Below are positions 28,821-36,677 of a stretch of 44,340 nt of DNA, piece by piece. The notes below the pieces were generated by a model. The model made no database searches, was not told the DNA's origin, and worked only from the letters and a program-made list of their open reading frames with translations. The DNA is from Microaerobacter geothermalis. GTDB lineage: Bacteria > Bacillota > Bacilli > DSM-22679. Positions within the stretch are counted from its first letter, which is position 1, and each line of letters begins with the position of its first letter. A program made the position numbers and the translations under genes. Location: assembly GCF_021608135.1 (NCBI RefSeq), contig NZ_JAKIHL010000032.1, positions 1-44,340 of the forward strand, written 5' to 3'.

Positions 28821-30077
28821 TTACTTGAAGAAACTTAGATATTGAGCATATTGAATGATGTGAATTAGAGAACGTTGGCGGATATCCGGTTCGTCAAATT
28901 TCATCGGTTTGGCATTGGCTTCAAAAAACCATAATTTCCCATCAGCAGAAATCCCCAAATCCATCGACATCTCTCCAACCGTTGCAACATGATGTTCGAT
29001 GTGAAGGGCCATTTTTAGTGCGCATTCTTCTATTCTCCTCATTAAATCAGCATATTGATCCGAGTGGAATGCTGCCTTTAGTACCTGATGGGGTTTGGCA
29101 ATTTTGCCGCCCCTTGGCACATGAGTGGTTATTCCATATCTCCCTGCTACACGAATTCCAACTCCGGTAACAACCCATTCTCCTTTCCCATTCTTTTGAA
29201 CAAGTACTCTGCAGTCAAAGGGATTTCCCTGGTAAGTTAAAAGCGGAACTCCCTGTTGAATGATATATCCCTGTTTCCTGATATAAGGCTGTATCAGGTT
29301 CCACGCTTCATGTAAAGTTTTACATTTTTTATGCTGAATATCTTTATCCTGGTATTTAAGTAAATAATGGTCATTTGATTTATCTATTCGAATGATTCCA
29401 TTTCCTGCTTTTCCCCTGATGGGCTTTAAGTAAATGGACTGATAGGTTTCCAAAAAATCATGAAGTTGATTTTTGGTCTCTATCTGGGCTGTTTCTGGAA
29501 GAGAACATGGGAGTGTTTTGAATTGCTTAAGCCATTCGAATAATGTCCACTTGTTAAAGAAATGAGGGTTATATAAATAAAGATTAGGAAAATTTGAGAG
29601 TCTTTCCAACGTTAATTGGGCTTTTGGCTTTTGCTCTTCTTCCCTGTATGGAATCCGGTTGTAGACGACATCAGGAAAGGGAAACAATACGGGTGACCAA
29701 CCCTTCTGGTTCAGGTAATAACCGTGGATTTGTCGGTGTTTCCAGTCAATATTTTCTGGGGTAAAAATGAATACAAGTCCTCCAATTTTTTTTGCCGTTG
29801 CAATAATATCTACGAAGTTGCGGATATTCCCCCTAAAGGGTTTGGTTTTTCCTTTCATCGTTAAAATTCCAATGAGTGGGCCAATCTTTATGGAACCGTC
29901 TTCCCTATTTTTTGCAAGCATATTCGTATAGGATCCCGGATGGTTGGCTTCGGTTTGGGGAGTAATTGAAAGGGGGACATTCTCCGCCCCCCATCTCATC
30001 CTTTTTTTGATCGGTTGTGAGGTAAGGATATGCCATCCGTTAGGGAGAAATGTGATTTGTATTTGACTTGTATTCAT
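28821..30077 (-). CDS. YheC/YheD-family ATP-grasp protein, long type (418 aa)
   Basis: It has an N-terminal domain of about 75 residues before the common GPLIGILTMKG start. Shared motifs are PDVVYNRIPYRE, FNKWTLFEWL, IYLKPIRGKAGNGIIRI, IQQGVPLLTY, DCRVLVQKNGKGEWVVTG and the end MDLGISADGKLWFFEANAKPM. The ATG at 30077 is preferred because GAAAGGAGAG precedes it; the upstream open frame overlaps the previous gene. Its N-terminal domain is shorter than those of the other long paralogues, and the WFFEANAKP motif has Ala where the others have Ser or Pro. Confidence 0.88.
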   Translation of the reverse strand: MNTSQIQITFLPNGWHILTSQPIKKRMRWGAENVPLSITPQTEANHPGSYTNMLAKNREDGSIKIGPLIGILTMKGKTKPFRGNIRNFVDIIATAKKIGGLVFIFTPENIDWKHRQIHGYYLNQKGWSPVLFPFPDVVYNRIPYREEEQKPKAQLTLERLSNFPNLYLYNPHFFNKWTLFEWLKQFKTLPCSLPETAQIETKNQLHDFLETYQSIYLKPIRGKAGNGIIRIDKSNDHYLLKYQDKDIQHKKCKTLHEAWNLIQPYIRKQGYIIQQGVPLLTYQGNPFDCRVLVQKNGKGEWVVTGVGIRVAGRYGITTHVPRGGKIAKPHQVLKAAFHSDQYADLMRRIEECALKMALHIEHHVATVGEMSMDLGISADGKLWFFEANAKPMKFDEPDIRQRSLIHIIQYAQYLSFFK

Positions 30078-30102
30078 TTCAGTCTCTCCTTTCTTCTTAA
30101 CT

Positions 30103-31464
30103 TCAAAATTGTGAAAGATAAAATCCGTAATCAAGAATGGAACGGCAGGATAGTTGATCTCCAGTTTTTAAGCTGGGGTGTTTAAAAATGGATCTTCCTG
30201 GTTTGGAGTTGGCTTCAAACATCCAAATATGTCCATTTTTATCAATTCCAATATCAAATCCCAGTTCTCCAAGGGGCTCTGAAAAACTAAATTCAAGGGT
30301 TTCTGCTAATCGAATGGCTGCATCCTCCAGGTTTTGTCTAATTACATCACCATTTGGACCAAAAAGGGTGTGAAAAATATTTTGACTGGAGGTGATGGTC
30401 CCTCCGGTTCTGACATGGGTGGTGACACTTCCCCAACCTGCTACCTTTGCTCCGATTCCTGTGATTTTCCATTGATTTTCCCGGTTTTTATTTAAATGGA
30501 TTCTGAAATCTACCGGTCTGTTATTTACTTTAGCCAATTGAATTCCCTGTTGTACGAGATAATTTTGCAAACGTTTCGTTCCAGCGAAGAGATGATCCAT
30601 CATTGTCTGAACGGAATCAAATTGCCTCAATACATTGTGGTTGCCTTTTCTGTAGCGACAAAGTAATCCCTTAACGGGATGATGTGTAACCTTAATAATT
30701 CCTAACCCCAAACTTCCTCCGGAGGGTTTCAAATAGATCATTTGATGACGGGAAAGCATTTTTTGAATGGCTCTTAGAGAAGGTACCATATAGGTTTCAG
30801 GAATGTATTCTTTGACAGCGGGATGATTGCTTAATCTTTGGTGAATGTTCCACTTGTTAAAAAACCCTTGGTTAAACATCGGAATATGAAGGTTTTTAAT
30901 CCTTTCCTTACATTCTATGACTTTCTTTGTTCGATCCATGGTTCTGTTTGGGACCCGATCATAAACGACATCAGGTAATGGGGCAATTTTCTTCTGCCAT
31001 TTTGTATGATCATCGGTTAGGAAAAATCCTTCGACTGACATGTTATCCCAATTTACTTGTTCAGGAGTGAAAACAAAGTAATAGGACCCAGGGTCTGGAC
31101 GAATAGAAAGGAGATGTTTAAAAAATGAGGTTCGTCCTCCCAATGGGTGTTCCTCTGTTGAAAATGCCACAGTGGTTAGGATTCCTACTACAGGTCCGAG
31201 TCGGACACCAGTGTCCGTTCTTTTCATGTGGATCAAACCTTGATAAGGAATCAAAAGACGCTGTCTCAATAGGGGGGAAACTCCAAGCACATGTTTTCCT
31301 ATATTGGTTTTGATCACGTAGGCTTTCGTTTTTTGAGAACCGCATTGGATCTCAATGAGGCGCTGGTGCTGTAAATTAAACTGCTGACAAAGCTCTTTTG
31401 ATACATAGAAAAAGGGTTTGCTGGTCGGTTGGGTAAAGTGAAGATGAACAGGGTATGATTTCAT
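30103..31464 (-). CDS. YheC/YheD-family ATP-grasp protein, long type (453 aa)
   Basis: Residues 1-85 form a beta-rich N-terminal domain (PTSKPFFYVSKELCQQF ... VLGVSPLLRQRLLIPYQG) before LGPVVGILTT. Then come PDVVYDRVPNR, FNKWNIHQRL, IYLKPSGGSLGLGIIKV, VQQGIQLAKVNNRPVDFRIHL and LGFDIGIDKNGHIWMFEANSKPGRS. The layout matches B. subtilis YheD. AGGAGG lies 10 nt before the ATG. It starts 14 nt after the next upstream gene and overlaps the ribosome binding region of the following one, so it is clearly in an operon. Confidence 0.9.
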   Translation of the reverse strand: MKSYPVHLHFTQPTSKPFFYVSKELCQQFNLQHQRLIEIQCGSQKTKAYVIKTNIGKHVLGVSPLLRQRLLIPYQGLIHMKRTDTGVRLGPVVGILTTVAFSTEEHPLGGRTSFFKHLLSIRPDPGSYYFVFTPEQVNWDNMSVEGFFLTDDHTKWQKKIAPLPDVVYDRVPNRTMDRTKKVIECKERIKNLHIPMFNQGFFNKWNIHQRLSNHPAVKEYIPETYMVPSLRAIQKMLSRHQMIYLKPSGGSLGLGIIKVTHHPVKGLLCRYRKGNHNVLRQFDSVQTMMDHLFAGTKRLQNYLVQQGIQLAKVNNRPVDFRIHLNKNRENQWKITGIGAKVAGWGSVTTHVRTGGTITSSQNIFHTLFGPNGDVIRQNLEDAAIRLAETLEFSFSEPLGELGFDIGIDKNGHIWMFEANSKPGRSIFKHPSLKTGDQLSCRSILDYGFYLSQF

Positions 31465-31478
31465 AACAAATATGCCTC

Positions 31479-32576
31479 CTATACACGTTCCAACAAATAA
31501 CGGGCGTATTTTACCGGATTTCGAATGGAACTGGCCTGCATCTCTTTATTTCCTATTTCTTGAAAGACCCGTCGACCGGGTTTGGAGTTGACTTCCAGTA
31601 ACCAGATCTGCCCATTTGGCTCTATTCCAATGTCAATTCCCAATTCAATCAGTCTTCCATGATGGGATTCCAAATAGGGGGGGAGAAGTTCAACCATTCG
31701 TTGGATACTCCATAGAATTTTTTTAACGATATTTTCCGGAAAATTTCGGTTTAAAAAGTCTTCGATTTCTTCCGCTTTTCCCCCTCCATGGAGGTTGGAT
31801 GTAAGGTGTCCTTTCTGTCCGCATCGGACGGCCATGCCTGTCAATGTCCACTCTCCTTTATGATTCTTTTGAGCAAGGATACGAACATCAAATGGATTTC
31901 CATCTTTGTTTGTCAGGTTTAAATAAGGCTGTACAAGATATTTTCTCTTATTTACAAATCGGTTGATCCATTGCACTGTTTTTCTCCAATCGGACATTAC
32001 GCAGTGAAAGAACTCATTTTTTTCCGTCCTTCCAATCAGCGAATATTGGTTGTTGGTATGGGTTGTCAATCGGATGATTCCACGTCCATGGCTTCCGCTA
32101 ATCGGCTTAAGAATGATTGATTGATATTGATTAAGCCATTTCAGCATTTCTTTTTCATTGGTGTATAAAGCAGAAGGAGGTAGCCAAGAAGAAAGTTCCT
32201 GTGAAGTTTTTAAAATTTCGTAAACTTCCCACTTTCCCATTAATCCAAATCCCAAAAATTTAATGGATGGATGGCTTTTTACTCGTTTCACATAGGGCTG
32301 ATACATTTTAAACACTTGTTGATTAGGATAAAAACATCGGTCATAGACTACTCTGGGAAGCGGAAAAACCTTCTCTTTCCATCCTGTTTCTGACAAATAA
32401 TAGCCCTTCACCATCTCCTTTGGCCAATCAATATCAAGGGGGGAAAAGATATACATGGGCACTCCCAGTTTTTTACCTTCCAGGAACAAATTTTTAAAGA
32501 ATGTCTTCTCGCCGAAGGTAGGCTGATTTATGGTTAAGACGCGACAAACCATAATTCCCAAATAGAAAGGATTCAA
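31479..32576 (-). CDS. YheC/YheD-family ATP-grasp protein, short type (365 aa)
   Basis: A short-type paralogue that begins at the LGIMVCRVLTINQPTFGEK domain. Motifs are PRVVYDRCFYPN, MGKWEVYEIL, IILKPISGSHGRGIIRL, VQPYLNLTNKDGNPFDVRIL, TLTGMAVRCGQKGHLTSNLHGGGKAE and LGIDIGIEPNGQIWLLEVNSKPGRR. It is most similar by eye to the 368-aa paralogue at 26943. A TTG start at 32576 has AGGTGATGATGA just before it, overlapping the stop of the upstream gene. The YheC of B. subtilis has the same layout. Confidence 0.9.
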   Translation of the reverse strand: MNPFYLGIMVCRVLTINQPTFGEKTFFKNLFLEGKKLGVPMYIFSPLDIDWPKEMVKGYYLSETGWKEKVFPLPRVVYDRCFYPNQQVFKMYQPYVKRVKSHPSIKFLGFGLMGKWEVYEILKTSQELSSWLPPSALYTNEKEMLKWLNQYQSIILKPISGSHGRGIIRLTTHTNNQYSLIGRTEKNEFFHCVMSDWRKTVQWINRFVNKRKYLVQPYLNLTNKDGNPFDVRILAQKNHKGEWTLTGMAVRCGQKGHLTSNLHGGGKAEEIEDFLNRNFPENIVKKILWSIQRMVELLPPYLESHHGRLIELGIDIGIEPNGQIWLLEVNSKPGRRVFQEIGNKEMQASSIRNPVKYARYLLERV

Positions 32577-32582
32577 TCATCA

Positions 32583-34001
32583 TCACCTGCGTTTACTGTC
32601 TCTTTTTCTTTTGGCATAAATTTTTCTTGGGATAAACCCTGTCAAATATAGTCCGTATTCAATGATTTTAAATACCGATGGTCGGGGATCCGGTCGTTCT
32701 TTTAGCAGGGTTTCTTCATTTTTTGATGGTTTTGAGTTGATTTCCAAAAGCCAGATTTTTCCCATGTGATCAACGGCTAAATCAATACCCAATTCCCCAT
32801 AGTGTCCTGGAATATATTTCTCGACTGCATTGGCAAATTCCAGAGCGATTTTTTTCATTGTGTTGATGGTTGGTCTGAATGGAGGAGGAAGAGAAGATTG
32901 TGTCAGGGCCTGCTGAGGGGAACTTAAGGTTCCCCCTGAAGCGATATTTGATACAATGTGGTTGTTGCTTCCGGTTCGTCCCACAATAGAGGTGATGGAC
33001 CACTTTCCATTTCGGTTTTTTTGAACAAGGGCCCTAAAATCTATGGGACTTCCACTTTGCATAATCAATGTTAATCCCTGTTGGACTAAATAAGGTTTTT
33101 TTCCCAACCTGGACGATAGTGAATAAGCCATCTGGTTGATGGAAGAATATTGGCGATTAACCGGACCGTTTAGGGTAGAATATTGACATAAAAATCCCTT
33201 ATTATTTTTTGAAATTCGATAAATTCCTCTCCCCATGCTTCCATGAATGGGTTTTACGAAAATGGATGGATAATGTTTGAGCATATGTTGCAAGGTTTGG
33301 CCCCCCTGGTATTTTTTTGTGACGGGTATCATGGATGTGAGGGATGGATGGGGGCTAAATGCTTCATACACCTGCCATTTGTTTAAAAAATGCTCATTAA
33401 AGAATGAAATATCCATTCCTTTTAGGCGATGCAAAAACTGATGAAACGAATCATTGTTTTCCTGGGAGCGGCTGGATAACCGATTGTAAATGACATTAGG
33501 GATGGGATAAGTATCCGATTTCCATCCGAGGGCAGTACGGGTCCACCCAATTACCTGGTTTTGTTCCCATAAAATTTCCTTTAGGGGAAAAATGATAGCG
33601 AAAGATCCCCTTATCCTTGCTGCCTGACATATCTCAGTACAAAAGGGCGTTAGATTTCCAAACCGGTCGTCACTTTGATATACATTAGAGACGAGGACTC
33701 CAATCAACGGACCAAGGAAAAAGGTGGATTCTTTTTCATTGATGTACCTTCCGTGGAGCTGAATGTGATTCGGTAATAAAAGCTTTTTTCCTAAAGAAGA
33801 ACGAATCAGAAGAACTTGATTGTTTCCTTTGAAGGTTTCAATGATTCCTACTTCTTTTCGATTGCCAAATTGAATTTTAACAGGTGTACCGATGGGAAGA
33901 GCAATATGATTGGCCAGATCCTGGTTTATGATCATGGAGATGTTTTTCTTGAAATATCGATCATCTTCAATTTGTATGGAAACTTTTATAAAATTCATCA
34001 T
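32583..34001 (-). CDS. YheC/YheD-family ATP-grasp protein, long type (472 aa)
   Basis: The first gene and longest member of the cluster. About 95 N-terminal residues (VSIQIEDDRYFKKNISMIIN ... SSLGKKLLLPNHIQL) lead to FLGPLIGVLVSN. Then come PNVIYNRLSSRSQ, LNKWQVYEAF, IFVKPIHGSMGRGIYRI, VQQGLTLIMQSGSPIDFRAL, SNIASGGTLSS and LGIDLAVDHMGKIWLLEINSKPSK. A basic tail (KRKRDSKRR) is unique to it. Two adjacent ATGs follow GGGG; either may start. It is headed by a SigK-like promoter. Confidence 0.9.
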   Translation of the reverse strand: MMNFIKVSIQIEDDRYFKKNISMIINQDLANHIALPIGTPVKIQFGNRKEVGIIETFKGNNQVLLIRSSLGKKLLLPNHIQLHGRYINEKESTFFLGPLIGVLVSNVYQSDDRFGNLTPFCTEICQAARIRGSFAIIFPLKEILWEQNQVIGWTRTALGWKSDTYPIPNVIYNRLSSRSQENNDSFHQFLHRLKGMDISFFNEHFLNKWQVYEAFSPHPSLTSMIPVTKKYQGGQTLQHMLKHYPSIFVKPIHGSMGRGIYRISKNNKGFLCQYSTLNGPVNRQYSSINQMAYSLSSRLGKKPYLVQQGLTLIMQSGSPIDFRALVQKNRNGKWSITSIVGRTGSNNHIVSNIASGGTLSSPQQALTQSSLPPPFRPTINTMKKIALEFANAVEKYIPGHYGELGIDLAVDHMGKIWLLEINSKPSKNEETLLKERPDPRPSVFKIIEYGLYLTGFIPRKIYAKRKRDSKRR

Positions 34002-34051
34002 GATACCCCTTTTCCTAGGTAAGGTGAATCAAGGGTTGGCGGCGCCCAAAG

Positions 34052-34087
34052 GATATTGTATTTTATGTAGGTAAAATGACCATGGTG
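34052..34087 (-). promoter_or_regulatory. SigK-like promoter of the ATP-grasp cluster
   Basis: On the minus strand CACC (34087-34084), a 16-nt spacer, and CATAAAATA (34067-34059) match the SigK consensus mACm-N16/17-CATANNNTA at every defined base. The start point would lie near 34052, about 50 nt before the first gene. SigE has a similar -10, so SigE use is not excluded. Either fits mother-cell expression of coat proteins. Confidence 0.6.
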
Positions 34088-34131
34088 AATAAGAGGGGCT
34101 TGTTTTCCCAAGAATGGAAGGAAGGAATTTG

Positions 34132-35280
34132 ATGAATGAGCTGTGGATGATTTTTGTAAGTATTGGCATTGGAAGTTTGATTGGCGGATTCACGAATTAC
34201 TTGGCGATAAAAATGTTATTTAGACCGCTTCGGCCGTGGTTTATCGGGAAATGGAAAGTACCGTTTACTCCCGGTCTTATTCCCAAAAGACAGGATGAAT
34301 TAGCAGAACAAATGGGAAAGATGGTGGACCGCTATCTGTTTACTTCCGAAGGTTTAATCAGAAGAATCAGGCGGGAAGACTGGCAACAGGATTTATTGGA
34401 AAAGGGAAGGGACTTGCTGCAGAAGATTTACCATTCTGAAAAAACGTTAAATGGCTGGATGGAAGGTTTTCTGTCTGAAACCACTTGGAGAGATTGGAAA
34501 AGGAATATAGAAAAATGGCTGTCGGCAAAGGGTTATGACTTTGTTGAAGGATGGTTGGAAAATAAGGGAGGTCTTACGTTGAAGGAGATCCTTCCATATG
34601 AGATGACAGAAAAAAGGGAAGAATGGGAAAGGAATTTGCAGAACTATATCCTTCATTCTTTAAAAAAATATGTATCCTCTGAAGAGGGGGAGTTGATGAT
34701 TTCGAGAACATTATCCGAATTATTAGAGGGTAAAGGATTTTTCTCCTCTCTGTTTGGTAAATTTTTTCGAGATGCGAAAATGACTTCCCTCGTACAAGCT
34801 CAACTGCTTTCTCTGTTGGAGAAGGAAGACATGAGGAATTTCATCAAAGAAGGTATTGCCCGGCTGGTGAATCAGAGTCTGGAAATTCGGATTTCACAAT
34901 TACAAAATTGGTTGGGAGAAGAGGGGATACAGAAGCAAGTGAACCAATTTGCTGCTTTTATTGTTAACCTTCCCATCTGGGAAAGAAGGCTTAATCAAAT
35001 TCCTGTTCAACCTTTTTTTCAATGGCTGGATGAAAGGGGAATTTCCTTGTTTATCCAGTGGGTGGTTAACTTTCTGGAACAACATATGGAGTCCCTCCTG
35101 TCAAAGGTGGATGTTTCTTCCATTGTTGCCGAAGAGGTTCGAAGTTTTCCGCTGATCAGATTGGAAAGCATGATTTTGGATATATCGGGTAGAGAATTTA
35201 GAATGATTACAAATCTGGGTGCTTTATTGGGAGGAATCATTGGGTTATTTCAAGCATTGCTTTATCTAAATTTCAGATAA
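34132..35280 (+). CDS. yheB: YheB-like DUF445 membrane protein
   Basis: A 382-aa DUF445 protein. The N-terminus reads IFVSIGIGSLIGGFTNYLAIKMLFRP, a membrane helix and loop typical of the family, and the C-terminus has a second helix (LGALLGGIIGLFQALLYL). The middle is helical and charged (coiled-coil-like). The ATG at 34132 is preferred since GGAAGG lies upstream; 34114 is an alternative. In B. subtilis yheB is next to yheC and yheD in one direction; here it diverges from the ATP-grasp cluster. Function unknown. Confidence 0.88.
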   Translation: MNELWMIFVSIGIGSLIGGFTNYLAIKMLFRPLRPWFIGKWKVPFTPGLIPKRQDELAEQMGKMVDRYLFTSEGLIRRIRREDWQQDLLEKGRDLLQKIYHSEKTLNGWMEGFLSETTWRDWKRNIEKWLSAKGYDFVEGWLENKGGLTLKEILPYEMTEKREEWERNLQNYILHSLKKYVSSEEGELMISRTLSELLEGKGFFSSLFGKFFRDAKMTSLVQAQLLSLLEKEDMRNFIKEGIARLVNQSLEIRISQLQNWLGEEGIQKQVNQFAAFIVNLPIWERRLNQIPVQPFFQWLDERGISLFIQWVVNFLEQHMESLLSKVDVSSIVAEEVRSFPLIRLESMILDISGREFRMITNLGALLGGIIGLFQALLYLNFR

Positions 35281-35313
35281 TCTAAAGGGACTAAGAGTTT
35301 GCTAAGAACATCA

Positions 35314-35336
35314 AGTCGAGTTCGCAAAGAAGTGAT
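35314..35336 (+). repeat. Short dispersed repeat R3, copy 2
   Basis: AGTCGAGTTCGCAAAGAAGTGAT differs from the copy at 28741-28764 by a one-base length change and two substitutions. It lies between yheB and ytkL. Confidence 0.55.
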
Positions 35337-35414
35337 TAAAATTGGTTGAAGGAATTTCTACCCTTACCCAGAAATAAATAAAGAAGAATATACTTAGAAA
35401 AAGGAGGAAACAGG

Positions 35415-36104
35415 ATGGATATTATTTATCACGGACACAGTTGTTTTGAAATTCGTGGCCAGAAGGAGTCATTGATTATTGACCCGTTTATTACTGGTAA
35501 TCCCCAAGCCAAGATCGGTGTGAAGGATATCAGGGTGAATTACGTGTTGATTACCCATGGACATGGAGATCATGTTGGTGATGCAATAGATATTGCCAAG
35601 GGAAATGATGCAACGATTGTCGCCCCCTATGAGTTGGCCACATATATGGGATGGAAGGGAGCAAAAGCTCATCCTATGCATATCGGTGGTTCCAGACAAT
35701 TTTCTATTGGTCGGATCAAGCTGACCCAAGCTTTCCATGGTTCCAGTGACGTAAATGATGCCGAGAAAAACATTGTTTACTTGGGGATGCCCTGTGGTTA
35801 CCTCATTACCATAGAAGGGAAGACCATTTATCACGCTGGGGATACCGCTCTTTTTGGAGATATGAAACTAATTGGAGAGTTAAATTCTATTGATGTCGCT
35901 CTTCTCCCGATCGGAGACAATTTTACCATGGGACCGGAGGATGCGCTGCTGGCTGCCAAGTGGGTAAGGGCTAAATTGGTTATTCCCATGCATTTTAATA
36001 CGTTCCCTGTCATCCAGCAAAACCCTGAAGAATTTGTAATGCAATTAAGGAAGGAAGGTATATCCGGGAAAGTCCTATCTTCAGGAGAGAAGTTGACCTT
36101 GTAA
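35415..36104 (+). CDS. ytkL: Metal-dependent hydrolase YtkL (UPF0173)
   Basis: A 229-aa metallo-beta-lactamase-fold protein of the UPF0173 family. HGHSCFEIRG opens the chain, the metal-binding THGHGDHVGD sits at residues 47-56, IYHAGDTALFGDM holds a second metal ligand, and PMHFNTFP gives the last His near the end. The natural substrate is unknown. AAAGGAGG precedes the ATG. In B. subtilis ytkL is also next to ytoI. Confidence 0.94.
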   Translation: MDIIYHGHSCFEIRGQKESLIIDPFITGNPQAKIGVKDIRVNYVLITHGHGDHVGDAIDIAKGNDATIVAPYELATYMGWKGAKAHPMHIGGSRQFSIGRIKLTQAFHGSSDVNDAEKNIVYLGMPCGYLITIEGKTIYHAGDTALFGDMKLIGELNSIDVALLPIGDNFTMGPEDALLAAKWVRAKLVIPMHFNTFPVIQQNPEEFVMQLRKEGISGKVLSSGEKLTL

Positions 36105-36181
36105 AAGAACCATAATAAAGGAATTTTATATACAAAGGATCAGTAAAAGTGATATAGAAATGTAATATTTTTGTAATCTTT

Positions 36182-36209
36182 TTGTAACATTGATGGGGTA
36201 TTATATAAT
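36182..36209 (+). promoter_or_regulatory. SigA-type promoter before YtpI-like gene
   Basis: TTGTAA at 36182 and TATAAT at 36204, spacer 16. The predicted start is near 36216, about 100 nt before the gene, leaving a leader that contains the hairpin at 36237. Confidence 0.6.
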
Positions 36210-36236
36210 CAATGAAAAACCCCCTTTTATATATAT

Positions 36237-36264
36237 GCAGCCAAAAATGGGCTGCACTTTTTTT
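36237..36264 (+). terminator. Leader terminator before YtpI-like gene
   Basis: GCAGCC / GGCTGC with a 7-nt loop, then AC and seven Ts. It lies about 20 nt after the predicted start point and about 50 nt before the gene, so it could attenuate that gene, or end a read-through transcript from ytkL. Confidence 0.7.
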
Positions 36265-36313
36265 GTTCATGATGCGGCTTGTTCCTCATAAACTAAACTG
36301 TGGGGTGATAATC

Positions 36314-36568
36314 ATGAAGAAAATAGCCATGTATTTTTATTTTATTCTTAGTCTGACTGTCCTGATATACGGACTCCTAAGGGTACCCTTTTATTCAAAA
36401 ATGCCAGTGGAAACCACTTTTTCATGGGCATGGCTCTTATTTGCCATTTTTGTCGTTGGAGCACATTTATCTAATGTTTTGCAAATCGACAAAGAGGAAA
36501 TAAGGAGACAAAGATTGAACGAAGAGGTTGAGGACCTGGGTAAAGTATTTATAAAACAAACGAACTAA
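36314..36568 (+). CDS. Small membrane protein, YtpI-like by position
   Basis: An 84-aa protein with two hydrophobic helices (YFYFILSLTVLIYGLLRV and WAWLLFAIFVVGAHLSNVL) and a charged C-terminal helix (IDKEEIRRQRLNEEVEDL). The ATG at 36314 is chosen because GGGGTGAT is 4 nt upstream. Its place between ytkL and ytoI and its two-helix layout suggest the YtpI family, but the sequence itself did not settle that. A leader terminator precedes it. Confidence 0.65.
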   Translation: MKKIAMYFYFILSLTVLIYGLLRVPFYSKMPVETTFSWAWLLFAIFVVGAHLSNVLQIDKEEIRRQRLNEEVEDLGKVFIKQTN

Positions 36569-36677
36569 TTTATGTTGATTTGTTTTCAGTCCTGAAGGTA
36601 TAATACAATTTAGAACAGATTGGTACAGAACGATTATTGTTATGAAACAGAATTGGAGAACAAGGTTTGGTGAAAGC

